From Nocardia higoensis (GTDB lineage Bacteria > Actinomycetota > Actinomycetes > Mycobacteriales > Mycobacteriaceae), in contig NZ_JADLQN010000001.1 of NCBI RefSeq assembly GCF_015477835.1, positions 2,108,001 to 2,172,000 on the forward strand: DNA of 64,000 bases. The letters run 5' to 3'. Numbering within the stretch: the stretch's first letter is position 1; each line of letters begins with the position of its first letter. The notes beneath the pieces are model-generated. The model was not told the DNA's origin and ran no database searches. It saw nothing but the letters and a program-made list of their open reading frames with translations. A program made the translations under genes and the position numbers. Positions 36,138-46,899 of this stretch are shown here, in pieces.

Positions 36138-37474
36138 TCGTTCTCCCCGGTCTGCGCCGCGAATCCGCCGTAGGACGTCGCGACGCGACACGCCGACGCC
36201 CGCGCGGCCGCGTTCAGTGGGAACCGAGCGCGTACCGACCAGCCCTCGTCCGTCGGGCCCGCGCACAGTTCTCCGCCCAGCAGATCGGCTCGTTGCCGCA
36301 TACCGGCCAGCCCCATCCCGCCGCCGCGATCCACCGCCGGACCGGCGGACAGGGTGTTGTCGACCCGCAGCGTCGCCGCGCCCGCGCGCACCCGCAGTTC
36401 GACGGCGACCGCCGCGTCGGGTGCGTGCTTGACCACGTTCGCCAGCGACTCCTGTCCGATCCGGTAGAGCGCCAGCCCGACCGCCGCCGACACCGCGTCC
36501 AGGTGGTCGTCGAGCCGGACGTGGTCGATGCGCAGCCCGGCCTTGGCGAAGTCGGCGACCAGGTCGGGCAGGTCGCGGACGCCGGGCTCGGGCAGATGGC
36601 TGGTACGCCGCTCACCGAGCAGCCCGACGGTGCGGCGGATATCGGCCATCGCCTGCCTGCCGAGACGTTCGGCGTCGACCAGCGCTTCCACCGCCTCGTC
36701 CACGTCGCGGTCGGTCTGCAGGGCATGCCTGGCGGCGGTCAGATGCAGCAGGGTGACACTGAGCGAATGCGCGATCACATCGTGCACCTCGCGGGCGATG
36801 CGACGGCGTTCCTCTTCGGCGGCCTGCGCGGCGCGGATCGACTGGCTCTCGCGCTCCTGGTAGAGGAAGTGCCGCTGGTAACGCAGCATCACCCCGACCA
36901 TCCACCCGAGCGCCACCCCCGCGGTGTACATGAGCACTCCCTGCAGCGGCTCGCCGCTGCCGCTCCATGCCAGCCGCCCGCCGAGGTCGAACGCGACCAG
37001 TTCCGCGATCGCGACGGCCGCGAACAACGCGCTGTAGCGTTTCGGCGCGATGGCGGCGACCTCGCCGACCGTGAGCACCAGCACGAAGGGCGCGAAATCC
37101 GAGGGCACCGGTTGCAGCAGGAACAGGGCCGTGGCGATCATCGCGCCGCCGGCCAGCAGGATCGGCCGGGGCGTCACCCCGAGCAGGCAGAACAGCGGCA
37201 CCGGCAGATGCACGACCACCAGCGCCAGCAGCGGCACCAGGGTCGCGAAGTACTCGTGGCGTTGCCCGACGGCGATCACACTGATCACCAGCAGCGCCAG
37301 ATCCGCGGACAACAGCACCGCGGGCGGGTAGTCGAAGGGCAGCTCCTCGAGATTGCGGCGCGACACCTCGATCGGATGCCGTACGAAGGCCGCGAGCCGG
37401 GCCCCGACGCTGCCGCTGACGCGGAACGGCACAGCGGGACGTATCCCATCCGCTGTGGTCCGCAGCACATCCAT
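36134..37474 (-). CDS. NarL-type sensor histidine kinase (TCS 1)
   Basis: This 446-residue protein has about six N-terminal membrane helices (for example AVLLSADLALLVISVIAVG, LVPLLALVVVHLPVPLFCLLG, PFVLVLTVGEVAAIAP). A HisKA_3 dimerisation domain with the phosphorylated His in RRRIAREVHDVIAHSLSVTLL follows, then a HATPase_c domain (NVVKHAP, GGGMGLAGMRQRADLLGG). There is no large external loop, so it probably senses a membrane state or lipophilic signal. ATG 37474 sits 6 nt behind a TAACCT box. Confidence 0.93.
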   Translation of the reverse strand: MDVLRTTADGIRPAVPFRVSGSVGARLAAFVRHPIEVSRRNLEELPFDYPPAVLLSADLALLVISVIAVGQRHEYFATLVPLLALVVVHLPVPLFCLLGVTPRPILLAGGAMIATALFLLQPVPSDFAPFVLVLTVGEVAAIAPKRYSALFAAVAIAELVAFDLGGRLAWSGSGEPLQGVLMYTAGVALGWMVGVMLRYQRHFLYQERESQSIRAAQAAEEERRRIAREVHDVIAHSLSVTLLHLTAARHALQTDRDVDEAVEALVDAERLGRQAMADIRRTVGLLGERRTSHLPEPGVRDLPDLVADFAKAGLRIDHVRLDDHLDAVSAAVGLALYRIGQESLANVVKHAPDAAVAVELRVRAGAATLRVDNTLSAGPAVDRGGGMGLAGMRQRADLLGGELCAGPTDEGWSVRARFPLNAAARASACRVATSYGGFAAQTGENE

Positions 37475-37480
37475 GGGTTC

Positions 37481-37486
37481 AGGTTA
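37481..37486 (-). promoter_or_regulatory. -10 box of TCS 1 kinase
   Basis: TAACCT ends 6 nt before ATG 37474 on the minus strand and there is no ribosome site, so the operon mRNA is probably leaderless. Confidence 0.5.
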
Positions 37487-37660
37487 GCCGCGGGCGAACA
37501 CCCGCCACATCGTGCCGGAAGCGGTCCACTCGTCCTACCACGGTAGGAGGCGGATTCGGTGCCCCGGCACGACGATCGAGACGGCTCGGGCCCGTAGCGT
37601 CGATCCGGTCAGCCCCACTGCGACATCACCGACCACGGGGCATCACCGGAGGGGATCGAG

Positions 37661-37981
37661 ATGACCTGGACCGATCAGCACGCGCGCACCGAACTGGTGC
37701 GCACCGTTCTCGCCCGCGCCGCGATCGACCCGGACGACCCCGGCCTCTTCGACGGGCTGCCGGATCTGGACCGGCTCTTCGGCGGAGTCGAGGGCCTGCT
37801 GCTCACCCTCGGCTACCGCTGGCGCAACCACTTGGACGTCAAGATCGAACTGGGTACCGCGCAGGGCCGGACGGCCGAGGAGATGTATCGGGAGTTGTGC
37901 GCCGAACAACCCGAACTGCGGGCGCTGCTGGATGCACAGTATGTTCGCCGCAACCTCGCTTCCCTGGCGCCCGCGCGCTGA
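37661..37981 (+). CDS. Hypothetical protein preceding the ABC exporter
   Basis: This 106-residue, mostly helical, soluble protein (TELVRTVLARAAIDPDDPG, DRLFGGVEGLLLTLGYRWRNHLD, ELRALLDAQYVRRN) has no family I recognise. A GGAGGGGATCGAG ribosome site precedes ATG 37661. It lies 27 nt upstream of the ABC ATPase and is probably co-transcribed with it. It may be an accessory or regulatory factor for the exporter. Confidence 0.65.
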   Translation: MTWTDQHARTELVRTVLARAAIDPDDPGLFDGLPDLDRLFGGVEGLLLTLGYRWRNHLDVKIELGTAQGRTAEEMYRELCAEQPELRALLDAQYVRRNLASLAPAR

Positions 37982-38008
37982 TCCCAACTACGGAGGGGGA
38001 TTCATCCC

Positions 38009-38742
<734 letters not shown>

Positions 38743-38746
<4 letters not shown>

Positions 38747-41235
38747 TCGGCGCCGCGTGGGATCGGCTGCGACTGTTCAACATTCGTGAGCTGCTCGATC
38801 ATCCCGGCCGCACCCTCATGTCGCTGACCGTGATGGGTGTGTCCGCCGGTCTGCTGGTGTCTGTGCTGAGCATCTCCGGGTCGGTGACCGGATCGGTCGA
38901 ACGGCTCACGGAGGCGCTCGGCGGCGACGCCGTCCTCGAGGTCACCGGCATCACCGACGCCGGGTTCGAACAGACCCTCCTGCCCGTCATCGCCGCGACA
39001 CCCGGTGTCGAGCACGCGGTGCCGATGCTGCGCGCCCAGATCGGGACGGGCGATGACCGTGCGCTGCTGCTCGGCGCCGACGCGTCGGTCTCCGCGCTGG
39101 GCAGCGAGCTGGCCGGGCCGATGGGCGCGCAGGCGACGGCGCTGCTCAGCACTCCCAACGGGGTACTGGTCGGGGCCGCGATGGGCCACGCGCAGGGCGA
39201 GCGTTTCCCGCTCGGCGGCGACACCGTCACCGTCGCCGGTGTGCTCGACGCCGAGACCTCCGGCAAGCTGAACGGCGGGCATGTCGTGGCCGCGCCGTTG
39301 CCGCTGGCGCAACGGCTCGCCGATCGCGCGGGCAGGCTGGATTCGGTCCAGATCGTCGCCGCCGACGGCGCCGACGTCGAGGAGTTGCGGACCGCGCTCG
39401 TCTCCGCGGTCGGCGGCCGCGCGGTGGTGGCCGATCCGGATCTGCGCACGGCTCAGGCGGGCGGCGCGATCCAGATCGTGCGCTATTCGACGCTGATGTC
39501 GGCGGCGGCCGCGCTGATCGTCTCGGCGTTCCTCATCTACAACGCGATGAGCATGGCGGTGGCCCAGCGCAGACCGACGCTGTCGCTGGTGCGCGCGATC
39601 GGCGCGCGGCGCGGGCCGACGGTCCGTGACCTGCTCGCCGAAGCCGCGCTGCTCGGCCTGCTCGGCGGCGCGGTCGGCGCGGTGATCGGCCTGTTCACCG
39701 GCCGGTTGACCATCGACCTGCTGCCCGCCGCGCTGGTGCAGTCGGTGGAGGCGCGCACCGAATACCTGGTGCCCGGCTACGCGGTGCCGCTCGCCGTGGC
39801 GGCCTGCGTGCTGGCCAGTGTGGGGGCCGCGGCGCTGGCCGCGCGTCAGGTGTACAAGGTGGCTCCGGTCGAGGCACTCGTGCCGGTGGGCGCGGGCAGC
39901 GGCGACACCGCGTCGCCGGTGACCCGGTGGGTCGCCGGCGGGGCGGGCCTGGCGCTGACCGTCGTGGCGATCGCGACCGCCTACGCCGATCTCGGCAGGC
40001 TCTCGCTGGCCGCCATCTCGACGGCTTTCCTCGCCTCGGTGCTGATCTGTTTCGCCGCCACCGGCCCCATCGTGCGCGGGGCGGGCGCGATCGCCCGGAT
40101 CTTCGGCGGACCGGGCACCCTGGGCGCGACCACGCTCGAACGCGCACCGCGCCGGGTGTGGGCGACCGCGATGACGGTCATGATCGGCGTCGCCGCGACG
40201 GTCTCGATCGGCGGCGCCGCGCAGGACATGGTCGATTCCGCCACCGGGAGTTTCGCCGACCTGGCGAAGACCGACCTCTATGTCAGCGCTGGCTCGATGG
40301 AGAAGTTCCCGACCGGACCGCTGCTGCCCGGCGACATGCGCGAGAAGATCGCCGGCCTGCCCGGCGTGGCGGCCGCCGACCCCGCGCAGATGGCGTTCGC
40401 GACCGTGGGTGCGGGCCGGGTCATGCTGCAGGGCTATCCGACCGAGCGCGGTGAGGTCCGGGTGGGCGGCGTCGACCGCTCGCTGCTGCCCCGCATGGAC
40501 AGCGGCGACGGCGTGGTGATCTCCCGCGACGTCGCGCGCTCGCAGGGCGTGCGCACCGGCGACACGCTCACCCTGAACACCCCGTCCGGTCCGCGCGATG
40601 TCGAAGTACTGCAGGTGATCCCGTACATGTCGGCGGTCGCGGGCGTGGTCATGATGGATCTCGACCACATGCGTGACTGGTACGGGCGCCCCGGCGAGAC
40701 GTTGATCGCCGTCGACGTGGCTCCCGGCGCCGACCTCGCCGACGTGCGGGCCGCGATCCGCGCGGTGGTGCCCGCGGGCTATCACGTCGACACCGGCGAC
40801 GACGTGGTCACGGCGATCTCGTCGAGCCTGCGCCAGGGTTCGGCCATGAGCCGGTCCATCCTGTGGATCGTGGTCCTGGTGGCCACGGTGGCTCTGCTGA
40901 ACACCCTGATGCTCTCGGTACTCGAACGCCGCCGCGAACTCGGCGTGCTCCGGGCGATCGGCACCGGACGCCGGTTCCTGCTGCGCTCGGTGCTGGCCGA
41001 AGCGGCCGGGATCGGGGTGATCGGCGCGTTGATCGGTCTGGTCGTCGGCGCGGCCGTGCAATATCTCGCCGACGTGGCCATCGGCCATGCGGTGACGGTC
41101 GACATCGCCTATTCCCCCAGCCCCGTGCTGCTGGTCTACGGCTTGGCCGCCCTGTTGCTCGCACTGCTCGGGTCGATTCCGCCCGCGATCAGGGCGGCGC
41201 GAATGCCGATCGTGCAGGCGCTGGCGATCGACTGA
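38743..41235 (+). CDS. FtsX-like ABC permease, double module
   Basis: This 830-residue membrane protein has two FtsX-type modules. An N-terminal helix (LMSLTVMGVSAGLLVSVLSISGSV) and a MacB-like external domain (about residues 45-230) are followed by three helices, then a second helix/external-domain/three-helix unit ending AVQYLADVAIGH and LLVYGLAALLLALLGSIPPAIRAARM. ATG 38743 overlaps the ATPase stop (ATGA). Together they form a MacB-like system exporting a peptide, lipid or antibiotic. The neighbouring TCS 1 points the other way and may control it. Confidence 0.92.
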
Positions 41236-41434
41236 TCCGGAGCCTGCCGGGATCGTCGCAGGGCGATGCCCGCCGAGGAGATCGGATCCGTGCTCGGGAC
41301 TGTCGCGGGCCTCGCGCCCGGGGAGGTGGCGACGCCGGTCACCGCTCGCACCGGCGGACGGGAGACCAGGCGAACCACCTCGGGACCAGGCGGGGTCGGC
41401 GTTGTCGAGGGCGGGTTGTTCCCGAGGCGGGCGT

Positions 41435-43465
41435 TCAGACCGGTGCGTCCGCCCACCAGGCGACGAGTTGTTCGTCGGCCGAGGGCAGCGGGGCCAGCGG
41501 ATGCCGGGACGCGCCGGTATGGGTCGCGTAGAGCAGGTAGGACCCACGCGGGGAATCGGCGGGAAAGGTGACCGCGAGATTGGCGGTGTGGACGAGCGCC
41601 TGCCGCGAGTCGGCCTCCACCCAGACCCGCTGAGTGACCGGCTCGCCGTCCTTGCGGCCGACCGACTCGATCGCGGCGGGCAGGTCCGCGACGACCTCGC
41701 CCACCACGCGCGGCGAATCGTAGTGCAGGATCACGTAATCCATCGACCGCTCGCTGCCCGCGGAGGCGAGGCACTCCCAGGCGATCAGCCATGGCCCCGA
41801 ACTCAGCGTCGGCTCGTCGATCCGTAGGGTCTCCTCGCGCCGGTGGGCATGACAGGTCGTCGCCCCGTACCCCGGCCCCTCGGTGTCGCTGCCCTGAGGA
41901 AGCAATCCCGAGAAAACCTTGCGACTCATCATGAACGGATCGGAGGTGACGCTCCGACTGGGTGTCGTCGTGGGCGTCGCGGCCGCCTCGGGCGACGGTG
42001 CGGCGGCAGGGTCCGTGCGCATCTGCACCACCACGACCACACCGACGACCAGCGCCAGCACGGCCACCACCCCGAGGATCACCGGCGCGATCCATGCCCC
42101 CCGGACAGCAAACGAAGGCCGTGGCCGCTCACCGGGGTTCGGCGGGTACGCCTGCTGCACCGGCCCCGGGCCGTACCCGCCGGGCGGATGCCCCCCACTC
42201 GGGTCGAAGCGCGGCGGCACGCCGCCGCTAGGGGATGCGCCCGCTGGATGCTGTTCCACCGCTTCGATATTCGGCTCGGCCGATTGCCGCGGCGCCCCGT
42301 CGGTGGGCTGACCGCCGGGCGCGACGGGTCCGGCTCCCCCGGCCTCACCCGACCCCCGGCTCGGGGTGCCCTTCACCAGACTGACCCGCTCCGCGGGAGA
42401 AGCACTCTCGCCGAAGGGTTTCGGATCGGCCGGGATCGGCGCCTGGACAGGTGGCGGCGCCTGCGCTGGGGCGACAGGTGGCGGCGGCACCTGGTATCGG
42501 ACGACGCGCGGCACCGGGGCGACCGGCGGCGCCAGTCCGGGCGGCACGGGCCCGTACCCGGGCGGGGCCGGGGCATGCTGCGGATACACCGGCGGTGCGG
42601 GCGGCGGGGGTGCGGGCAGCGGGGGCGGGCCGACCGCGGTGAGGGCCGTGCGGGCGGCGGCGGCGAATTCCGCGCAGGTGCGGTAGCGGTGTTCGGGGAG
42701 TTTGGCCATGCCCGCGGCGAGCACCAGGTCGAGGGCCGGGTTCAGGCCGGGGCGGCGGCGGGTGACCGGAACGGCCGCCAGCTCGAGGTGGCCGTGGATG
42801 ATGTCGGCGGGGTTGTCGGCGTCGAACGGACCGACGCCGGTGAGCAGCCAGTACAGCGTGCACGCCAGCGAGTACTGGTCGGAGCGGTTGCCCAGCGGCG
42901 CGCCGGTCATCTGTTCCGGCGAGGCGTAGGCCAGCGTGGCGGTGAACATGCCGGTCTGGGTGAGGTGAGTGGTGTCCTCACGCAGGCGGGCGATGCCGAA
43001 GTCGCTGAGGAAGACCCGCTCGCCCTTGCCCTTACCCGCCCGCGCCAGCAGGATGTTCGCCGGCTTCACATCGCGGTGCAGCACGCCGCGCGCGTGCGCG
43101 TAGTCCAGCGCGTCGGCCACCCCCTCGATGATCTGCACGGCGCGTTCGGGCGGCAGCGCGAGCGCGTTGACCGAGGCGGCGTCGACGCCGTCGACGTACT
43201 GCATCGAAATCCAGAGCTGATCGTTCTCCGAACCGCGGTCGTAGACCGCGATGATGCCGGGGTGATCGAGTTGCGCGACCAGGTCGGCTTCCCGCTCGAA
43301 CCGGGCCCGCACCTGCTGGTCGGTGAACAGATCGCGGTTGAGCAGCTTCAGCGCGGTCCGTTTGCCCGTGCGGGGATGACGCGCGAGGTAGACCGAGCCC
43401 ATGCCGCCCTGGCCGAGCAATCGTTCGACGGTGAAACCCGCGAACACCTCACCCTGTTCGAGCAA
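41435..43465 (-). CDS. Membrane Ser/Thr protein kinase (second)
   Basis: This 676-residue kinase has LLGQGGMGSVYLARH, ALKLLNRD, HRDVKPANILL, SDFGIARLRED and YASPEQM within residues 1-270. A Pro-rich linker follows, then a TM helix WIAPVILGVVAVLALVVGVVVVV near residue 465 and an external domain of about 170 residues. The start is TTG 43465, with AAGGGGG 5 nt upstream. The external domain is unlike PASTA and unlike that of the first kinase, so the two probably sense different signals. The 199 nt downstream (41236-41434) hold nothing recognised. Confidence 0.9.
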   Translation of the reverse strand: MLEQGEVFAGFTVERLLGQGGMGSVYLARHPRTGKRTALKLLNRDLFTDQQVRARFEREADLVAQLDHPGIIAVYDRGSENDQLWISMQYVDGVDAASVNALALPPERAVQIIEGVADALDYAHARGVLHRDVKPANILLARAGKGKGERVFLSDFGIARLREDTTHLTQTGMFTATLAYASPEQMTGAPLGNRSDQYSLACTLYWLLTGVGPFDADNPADIIHGHLELAAVPVTRRRPGLNPALDLVLAAGMAKLPEHRYRTCAEFAAAARTALTAVGPPPLPAPPPPAPPVYPQHAPAPPGYGPVPPGLAPPVAPVPRVVRYQVPPPPVAPAQAPPPVQAPIPADPKPFGESASPAERVSLVKGTPSRGSGEAGGAGPVAPGGQPTDGAPRQSAEPNIEAVEQHPAGASPSGGVPPRFDPSGGHPPGGYGPGPVQQAYPPNPGERPRPSFAVRGAWIAPVILGVVAVLALVVGVVVVVQMRTDPAAAPSPEAAATPTTTPSRSVTSDPFMMSRKVFSGLLPQGSDTEGPGYGATTCHAHRREETLRIDEPTLSSGPWLIAWECLASAGSERSMDYVILHYDSPRVVGEVVADLPAAIESVGRKDGEPVTQRVWVEADSRQALVHTANLAVTFPADSPRGSYLLYATHTGASRHPLAPLPSADEQLVAWWADAPV

Positions 43466-43710
43466 GGCGACCCCCTTCCTTCCAGGTCGTCAGCCTACCG
43501 CCGGGCGCGGGACCGGGGTCCGATCGCCGGTCCGTTAGATTTTCTCGCGCCGATGGGCAAAACTATCTCTTGCGCACCGTCGTCGCGTCACTGTCCCGGA
43601 CGTGTGGTCACGCGGTGCGCGCCGAGGCGGCGGCCGGCCGCATCGGGTTGGCTGGGGTGTGTTCGCCACCACCGCGGATAGCGCGCGGGTGGTGTGGAGG
43701 TTCGCGGTTC

Positions 43711-44673
43711 GTGAGGTCGGCTCGAAGGTTGTCCGTGTTCCGGTCGGCTGTTCACGGGGGGCTCGCAGTCACCGTATTGACGGTGGCGTCCTGCGGGCTG
43801 TTGGCTCACAAGGTCGACGCCGACCCGGTGGCGGTGGTCGCCACCGAGCGCCCGGAGGATTCCCGAACCGCCATCGCCGACGGAAGCGAAGCGCTGGCAA
43901 AGGATTTCACGCTCGTGGAGTCGATGCTGCCGGGCCGCATCGGCCTGGCGATCATGCCGGTGGGCGGCAGCCGCGCCACCGTCATGGGTGATCTGACCAC
44001 GGGCTCGGCCTGGTCGACGATCAAGGTGCCGATCGCGGTGGCGGCGGTGCGCAACGACCCCGACGGCTTGCTCGACTACGTCGAGGCCGCGATCACCTAC
44101 TCCGACAACGACGCCGCGGGCACCCTGTGGAACTCGCTGGGCTCCGGCGCGGCGCAGGCGGTGCAGCGGGTGCTCGACGAGGCCGACGACACCATGCCGG
44201 GCGGACCGTGGCCGCACACTCCGATCGACGACTACGAGTTCGGTGCGACCGAATGGTCGCTCGCCGATCAGGTCCGCTTCGCCTCCCAGCTGCCGTGCCT
44301 GCCGGAGACAGCCACCGTCACCGACCTGATGTCGCAGATCACCGACGAACAACGCTGGGGGCTGGGCTCGTTGGCGGGCACGGTCTTCAAGGGCGGCTGG
44401 GGTCCCGACGACGAGACCGGCGTCTACCTGGTCCGCCAGTTCGGCCTGGTGCCCGTCCGCGACGGTTACCTCGCGGTGGCGATGGCTGCGCAAGCCGACT
44501 CCGGCGACTTCGACACGGCCACCGCGATGCTCGACACCCTGGCCGCACTGCTCGGCGATCATCTGCACGAGACCCGCAGCGGCGACTGCCCGGCCACGGA
44601 CTCGGTGATCGCGGCGCTGCCGAGCATCGGCCGGTTGACCGCTCAGCCCGGGACGACCAGGCCGGATTCGTAG
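43711..44673 (+). CDS. Class A beta-lactamase-like serine hydrolase lipoprotein (copy 2)
   Basis: This 320-residue protein is homologous to the lipoprotein at 30201-31094. It has a signal ending in VASC, the motif STIK in SAWSTIKVPIAV, SDN in TYSDNDAAGTLW, and FKGGW. GTG 43711 is chosen because GGAGG at 43696-43700 lies upstream and the signal peptide begins there; the open frame extends back to 43570 without signal-like sequence. As in its paralogue, an omega-loop Glu is not evident. It is divergent from the second kinase gene. Confidence 0.78.
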   Translation: MRSARRLSVFRSAVHGGLAVTVLTVASCGLLAHKVDADPVAVVATERPEDSRTAIADGSEALAKDFTLVESMLPGRIGLAIMPVGGSRATVMGDLTTGSAWSTIKVPIAVAAVRNDPDGLLDYVEAAITYSDNDAAGTLWNSLGSGAAQAVQRVLDEADDTMPGGPWPHTPIDDYEFGATEWSLADQVRFASQLPCLPETATVTDLMSQITDEQRWGLGSLAGTVFKGGWGPDDETGVYLVRQFGLVPVRDGYLAVAMAAQADSGDFDTATAMLDTLAALLGDHLHETRSGDCPATDSVIAALPSIGRLTAQPGTTRPDS

Positions 44674-45305
44674 GCCAATACCACGGCCTGCGCGCGGTCG
44701 CGCAGGTGCAGCTTCGAGAAGACCTTGGACACATGGGTTTTGACGGTCTGCTCGGCGACGAACAGTGCCTCGGCGATCTCGCCGTTGGACATCCCGCGCG
44801 CCACCAGCTCGAGCACTTCCCGTTCGCGCGGGGTGAGTGAGCTCAGTTCCGGCATGGTCCGGCGGGTGCCCGCGCGCCTGCGGGTCACCTCCGCGATCAA
44901 CCTGCGGGTGACCGTCGGCGCGAGCAACGCCTGCCCTGCCGCCACCACCCGCACCGCCCGCACCAATTCGTCGGCGGGCGCGTCCTTGAGCAGGAACCCG
45001 CTGGCGCCCAGGCTCAGTGCCTCGTAGACGTAGTCGTCGATGTCGAAGGTGGTCAGCATGAGCACCCGGGTCGGTGCGTCGCCACCGGCGGAGAGGATGG
45101 CGCGGGCGGCGTCCAGGCCGTTCATCTCCGGCATGCGTACGTCCATCAGCACCACGTCCGGGCGTAACCGCTTGGTCTCGGCGACCGCCACCTTGCCGTC
45201 GGGTGCGTCACCGACCACGCTGATATCCGATTGGGCGGCCAGCAACGCCCCGAACCCCTGCCGCACCATCGCCTGATCGTCGGCGATGAGAACCGTTATT
45301 GCCAC
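44643..45305 (-). CDS. NarL/LuxR-type response regulator (TCS 2)
   Basis: This protein of about 220 residues has a receiver (ITVLIADDQAMVRQGFGALL; Asp in VVLMDVRMPEMNGLDAAR; Lys in FLLKDAPADELVRAV) and a LuxR helix-turn-helix (LTPREREVLELVARGMSNGEIAEAL, VKTHVSKVFSKL). I use GTG 45305; ATG 45326 is in frame just upstream. The 3' end overlaps the hydrolase gene by 31 nt, tail to tail. The cognate kinase lies 133 nt upstream. Confidence 0.93.
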   Translation of the reverse strand: MAITVLIADDQAMVRQGFGALLAAQSDISVVGDAPDGKVAVAETKRLRPDVVLMDVRMPEMNGLDAARAILSAGGDAPTRVLMLTTFDIDDYVYEALSLGASGFLLKDAPADELVRAVRVVAAGQALLAPTVTRRLIAEVTRRRAGTRRTMPELSSLTPREREVLELVARGMSNGEIAEALFVAEQTVKTHVSKVFSKLHLRDRAQAVVLAYESGLVVPG

Positions 45306-45438
45306 CAGCCCACCATAGGTCCGCATCCGCCGTCGCCGACTTCCGGCCGCCCGCGCGACGATCCGCAGGAGCCGCGTCGCGCGCGTCCCGCCGCACCCAC
45401 CGACCGGAACGGCGTTCTTCTCGTCCGCGACGCGATGG

Positions 45439-46731
45439 TCAGCGACGTGCCGTGACCTCACCGGCTCCCGACGCCGCGGCAGGCGTCGGCGCGAGGCCAC
45501 TCACCGGCGACTCGGCGCCGGGCGCCAGCGGCAACCGGGCGCGTACCTCGAAGCCGCCGTCCGGGGTCGGCTCGGCATCGAGCACCCCGCCGACGGCCAG
45601 CGCCCTGGCACGCATCCCCGCGATGCCGTGCCCGCCGTTGCCCGTGGCCCCGGCCCGAGCCGCGGGCGGAGCGTTGCGCACCCGCAGATCCAGGCTCACC
45701 CGGCAGTCGATCGTCACCCGCACCTCGGCCCCGGGCGCGTGCCGGGAGGCGTTCGACAGCGCCTCCTGCACGATCCGGTAGAGCGCCAGGCCGCAGATGT
45801 CGGAGACCGCGCCCAGCTCGCCTTCGACCGCCCATTCGATCGTCACGCCCGCGCGTCGCGCACCCTCGAGTAGACCGACGACCTCCGGCGCGGTCGGCTG
45901 AGGAGAATGCTCGGGCGCCACGCCGTCGCTGCGCAACACGCCGAGCATCCCCCGGATCTCGTTGAGTGCCTCGCGCGCGGTGACCGAGATGGAGTCGAAT
46001 TCGGCGCGTACGGCCGGTGTCACGCCCTCGACCCGGTAGGGCGCGGTCTGTGCCTGCACCACCACCAGCGACATGTGGTGGGCGACGACATCGTGCAGAT
46101 CGCGGGCGATGCGCGCCTTTTCCTCGAGGATGGCCCGCCGCGCCCGCTCCAGCTCGGTGTACTCCTCCTGTTGCACCAACTGCCTGCGCGAGAGCACCAG
46201 CCTGCGCACCAGCCAGGCGATCAGCACCACGACGGTCAGCGCGATCGGCCACCCCCACGCCGCGCCGGCCAGCGCGTCGCCCTCCCCCGGCATGGTGGTG
46301 CCGAACAGCATGGCGGTCGAGATCCAGGCCACCAGCACGACCCGCGCGGGCGCCAGCAGCCCGACCGCGAACAGCAGCACGATCAGCGACAGCACGTGCA
46401 CGACCTGGAACGGCATCTCGTTGCCCGGCTGATGCGGAATGGCCAGCGCGATGACCAGAGCCGACCCCGCCGATATCGCCCAGCCCAGCGAGGGGTTGAC
46501 CCGCACGAGCAATACCGGCAGCGCCGCCGACGCGGCGACCAGCGGCTGCGCTCCCTGGGCCACCACGTGCGTCACATGCAGCGTGGACCAGGCGACGATG
46601 TAGAACACCAGCACCACCACGCCCGTGGCGACGTCGAGCCAGATCACCGCGGACAGTGCGCGCAGGCGGTCGCGGATCCGGCGGCGCGCGCCGGTATCGG
46701 GGTCGGCGTCGGCGTCGGTGGAGAGGTTCAT
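45439..46731 (-). CDS. NarL-type sensor histidine kinase (TCS 2)
   Basis: This 430-residue protein has four to six N-terminal membrane segments (VATGVVVLVFYIVAW, PLVAASAALPVLLV, VLSLIVLLFAVGLLAPARVVLVAW, WPIALTVVVLIAWLV). The HisKA_3 site KARIARDLHDVVAHHMSLVVV and an ATPase domain (ALSNASRHAPGAEV, GGHGIAGMRARALAVGG) follow. ATG 46731 lies 7 nt after TAAGGT. It is of the DesK/NarX type common in actinobacteria. The ligand is unknown. Confidence 0.93.
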   Translation of the reverse strand: MNLSTDADADPDTGARRRIRDRLRALSAVIWLDVATGVVVLVFYIVAWSTLHVTHVVAQGAQPLVAASAALPVLLVRVNPSLGWAISAGSALVIALAIPHQPGNEMPFQVVHVLSLIVLLFAVGLLAPARVVLVAWISTAMLFGTTMPGEGDALAGAAWGWPIALTVVVLIAWLVRRLVLSRRQLVQQEEYTELERARRAILEEKARIARDLHDVVAHHMSLVVVQAQTAPYRVEGVTPAVRAEFDSISVTAREALNEIRGMLGVLRSDGVAPEHSPQPTAPEVVGLLEGARRAGVTIEWAVEGELGAVSDICGLALYRIVQEALSNASRHAPGAEVRVTIDCRVSLDLRVRNAPPAARAGATGNGGHGIAGMRARALAVGGVLDAEPTPDGGFEVRARLPLAPGAESPVSGLAPTPAAASGAGEVTARR

Positions 46732-46738
46732 AGCTATG

Positions 46739-46744
46739 ACCTTA
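46739..46744 (-). promoter_or_regulatory. -10 box of TCS 2 kinase
   Basis: TAAGGT is 7 nt upstream of ATG 46731 on the minus strand. The start also lies within CATAGCTATG, a 10-bp palindrome, which may bind a regulator. Confidence 0.45.
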
Positions 46745-46899
46745 GGAACACCGGGCGTCGCGCGCCGTCGTACCCGCGGGGGAATTCGACCCCCTACCCC
46801 GGTACGGGGTCGCGCCGCCGTACCGCCCACGCGCGTGATCATCGAACCGCTCCCCGGTGGGACGCCCGGGAGCGACCGGCGTTCATAGCGTCGGACACC

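Noticed and set aside
46796..46810. ACCCCG-GTA-CGGGGT inverted repeat between the TCS 2 kinase and the phospholipase gene
   Set aside because: The symmetry is real but short in GC-rich DNA, far from either start, and not matched to a known operator.
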